64,000 nucleotides of DNA from Straminergon stramineum. Taxonomy: Eukaryota; Streptophyta; Bryopsida; Hypnales; Calliergonaceae. The stretch is from the NCBI GenBank assembly GCA_963920665.1, contig OY987265.1, positions 5,337,001-5,401,000 of the forward strand, in the 5' to 3' direction. This document shows, piece by piece, positions 61,444 through 64,000 of this stretch (its first letter is position 1; each line of letters begins with the position of its first letter). Below the pieces are notes generated by a model. That model was not told the origin of the DNA and searched no databases. It saw nothing but the letters and a program-made list of their open reading frames with translations. A program made the position numbers and the translations under genes.

Positions 61444-63325
61444 AAAAATTAAGTAATAAAATCCATTAGATTATAGTGATGATAAACTCATAAAACTCCA
61501 TTAGATTAATGGTAATTCTAGTATTAACCTCCATTAGAAAAACTCATAAAACTCCCTTGTTTTTCAAGAGAAATGTTTTGAATTATTACTTTGATCAATT
61601 CTTCACCTCCATTTTTTAAACACCTTTGATAAGTTGGCAACTCTACAAATTTTTACTAGTATTAGAAAGAGGGATAGAAAGACACCTCAAGAATCTACGA
61701 AATATTCATTTGCAAATAAATATCTTTTGGTTTGGTTTTCATAATTTGCTTGGTTGTCATTACCAAGGCAATTTCTGTAGAACATTGTTGATTGTTGAAA
61801 GGCTTTCATAAAACTTTTCATTGATTTGTAGTAATAAACAATAGTAAAATGGTCTTAAGAAACTTTTCAACACTCACTCTGTGTCCACAAGGCAACAAAC
61901 CAATAAAGTGGTAAAGTATTAGAACAATTTTTAAAATCCATTGAATTTTATCTTGTTCCAAACAACATCTTTTTGCTACTTTTGGAATTGTAAAGCTTCA
62001 ATTGGATGTTGGATTTTGTTTACTTTGACATCAATTTCAATGACTTTGAAGCTATTTTTCAACATGATTGAGTTTAGATTACTACTAAGTGAAACCTTTT
62101 TTCTATAGGGTGTTCATACCTAAGAGACATGAGTTTTTTTGTCACAATGCACTATTTGGGAGTGTTTTGATACACTTGAAAAATGTCTATCAATGATAAA
62201 TGGACATTGAATTCAATGAGGTGGAATTTTTTGTTACAAAGAGGTGCTACCTAGACTACATGTCTTCCCCCAAAATCTTGATATTGAAAAATCGCACTCA
62301 ATATTGAGAAATTTATACCAAAGTAGTACTTTATCATGATGTATTGTGCATTCTAAATTTAGGAATCTCCTTAAAAACTATTGAGATATTTTAAACTTAG
62401 ATCATCATAGTTGTAAGGATTGCATTTTCTATATTCCTATTATTTTTGGATTTAAAAAAAATTGTATTGGACTTTGAAGTTCAAAACCTTAGATTGGATT
62501 TTAAAGGCTAAAAGAAGCATATTTTTTACTTTTTGTTTTTTTAAGTGTGAGCTTCATATTCATTGTGAACGTACATTTGTCTTGAATTTTTTTGTTTGAA
62601 AGTCATGAATTATCTATATGGCAAAAAGAGGTGGATATATCTAGTGCATTTTTTTGTACAAATATAATAAAATTGATACAAAACTAGTGCAAATCAAACA
62701 TTTCTATACATGTCAAGTATGTGATGGGACTCTATGTGCCATATTATGCAATTATCTTATGGCACTTCATCAAGTTGTGAAAGGAAAGGCAAAATCCATT
62801 GAATCATTTTTTCAAAAGAAAACCTTCATTCCACTAGAAGTGCTAGTTTTTTTCACTTTTCATATTATAGTATCTTATATAACACTAGTTTGCTTTGTGA
62901 TATTACCACAACCAAAATAAAATGAACATATGATTTTTTAATTTTTTAATTTGAAACTTTGAAACTCAATATCTTTCACCCCATAGGGCTTTGTTGTGGT
63001 GTCAGAGGTTGTGTTCTTGATACAAATAGAAAGCCTTGTGCACAAAGGAGTGCAAGGGCTTTGTTTTGTGGCATTTCGACATGGGATGTGAAAGTTATGG
63101 CTTCTCAAAATAAAAGATAATTTAATTCAATTTTTCATTTAAAAATAATTCAAAAATCCATAACTTTCACACCGTTATGGTAGGTCCAAATGCCACAAAA
63201 CAAAGTCCATGCACCCCTTATAGAGAGCATTCCAATAGTACAAAGAACAAGGCCGAGGGGCTCATGGTTAATGGTTTCTTAGATCTTAGAGTACCAAGTA
63301 AAATAAAACAAAAAAACAACCCAAT
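61444..63325. other. Gene-free A+T-rich tract
   Basis: No exon-like frame was seen. 63080-63190 contains a small inverted repeat about 'aaagttatgg' / 'ccataacttt'. Nothing else was recognised. Confidence 0.45.
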
Positions 63326-63329
63326 TTAA

Positions 63330-64000
63330 CTCCTAAAGGTTTTCACCAAAAATGCTCTAAAAGTGCCATTTCTAGTACAAGTACCAAATTTTAGAAAATA
63401 AAATTTTTGAACACATATAATCATAGGATCTTGTAGTACATTGGTTTGAGAAGATGTTGAAAAATTTCTAAAATTTCCATAGTGTAGATTGCAAGAAATT
63501 ACCATTTGAATTGACAAAAATCATTTTGGGGCCCTGCAAAAAACATTGTAGCTAAACTTTACAAGGTCACATTTGTACGAAAAAATGCCTAAAATGATGG
63601 TGCTTCTTTGGATTCATTTTTCAAGGCAAGTTGGATACATGCTTGAAAAAATGTAGTTCATTTGAAATTCTACAACATATAGGGAAAAAAAAGTAGAGAA
63701 TGATACAAAATACTAAATTGTGAGAATTTGATTATGGAATTTCAATGTTTATAATGTTATAAGAAGAAATCTACATCCTATGATTTTATATTTTTTTCAA
63801 AATCACTGAAAATTGAGTTAAATTAAGGACTTCAAAGTGTATACATCCTATGGTTTTATATTTTTTCAAAATTACTGAAAATTGAGTTAAATTACGGACT
63901 TCAAAGTGTATCTCAAAGTAGAGAGTTGGCGAGCAATGAAAATTACATATCATACAATAACATTTTAATTATATAGTCAAAAATTATGAAAATTTTTGGG
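63330..64000 (+). mobile_element. P1-type element running off the right edge
   Basis: TTAA (63326-63329) is followed by CTCCTAAAGGTTTTCACC. The sequence matches the reverse complement of the right portion of 32651-33610 for several hundred bases. The far end lies outside the window. Confidence 0.65.
63772..63910. repeat. 70-bp tandem duplication
   Basis: Two copies (63772-63841 and 63842-63910) of a unit starting TACATCCTATGATTTTATAT and ending 'gacttcaaagtgta' differ at a few bases only. It lies inside the P1-type element and is a recent local duplication. Confidence 0.9.

Noticed and set aside
1..64000. CRISPR arrays, rRNA, tRNA, operons, phage or LTR retrotransposon genes
   Set aside because: None was recognised: the tandem arrays lack repeat-spacer structure, and no reverse transcriptase, integrase or LTR pair was seen. 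tRNAs could have been missed by eye.

Overview
This is a 64 kb piece of nuclear DNA from a plant. It is strongly A+T-rich. Genes are interrupted by many GT-AG introns, exons are more GC-rich than their surroundings, and tens of kilobases hold no gene. Six protein genes are supported exon by exon: the 3' end of a GH51 alpha-L-arabinofuranosidase (+, 98-3058), an acetate kinase (-, 6497-9570), a sucrose synthase (-, 11537-20364), an ATX1-type copper chaperone (+, 39087-40780), a small SAM-domain protein (-, 42487-44508) and a pectate lyase (-, 54016-56731). Sucrose synthase, plant-type pectate lyase and GH51 indicate a land plant. An intron-bearing acetate kinase, an enzyme found in green algae and some non-seed plants but not known to me in flowering plants, points to a bryophyte, probably a moss. 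The species assignment is inference.

Layout: 0-3 kb GH51; 3-6.3 kb gene-free; 6.3-9.6 kb acetate kinase; 9.6-11.5 kb repeats; 11.5-20.4 kb sucrose synthase, with a block of ~310-bp tandem repeats just upstream of its start codon; 21.6-38.9 kb a long gene-free tract of degenerate repeats and two tandem arrays; 38.9-44.5 kb two convergent genes (ATX1 and SAM); 45.9-53.3 kb gene-free; 53.3-56.8 kb pectate lyase with a duplicated 3' flank; 57-64 kb gene-free repeats. The genes do not form a pathway cluster. Three act on cell-wall or sugar metabolism (GH51, pectate lyase, sucrose synthase), which may be coincidence.

The most interesting non-genic signal is a set of at least nine elements of 0.2-1.0 kb whose ends read CCCCTAA (or a close variant) inward. 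Most are bounded on both sides by the tetranucleotide TTAA. Internal sequences fall into several unrelated families, but the ends agree. TTAA flanks plus a CCC-starting inverted repeat is the hallmark of the piggyBac superfamily, which is little known in land plants. No transposase is visible, so these would be non-autonomous (MITE-like) copies. Two further TIR families were found: a ~530-bp element with a copy inside a GH51 intron, and ~120-165-bp palindromic elements with ends like CAATTTCGTTAAATTGG or AATTTCATTAAAATGGCGGTAT.

All splice sites were called by eye from reading-frame continuity, family similarity and GT/AG. UTRs and transcription starts cannot be fixed from sequence alone.
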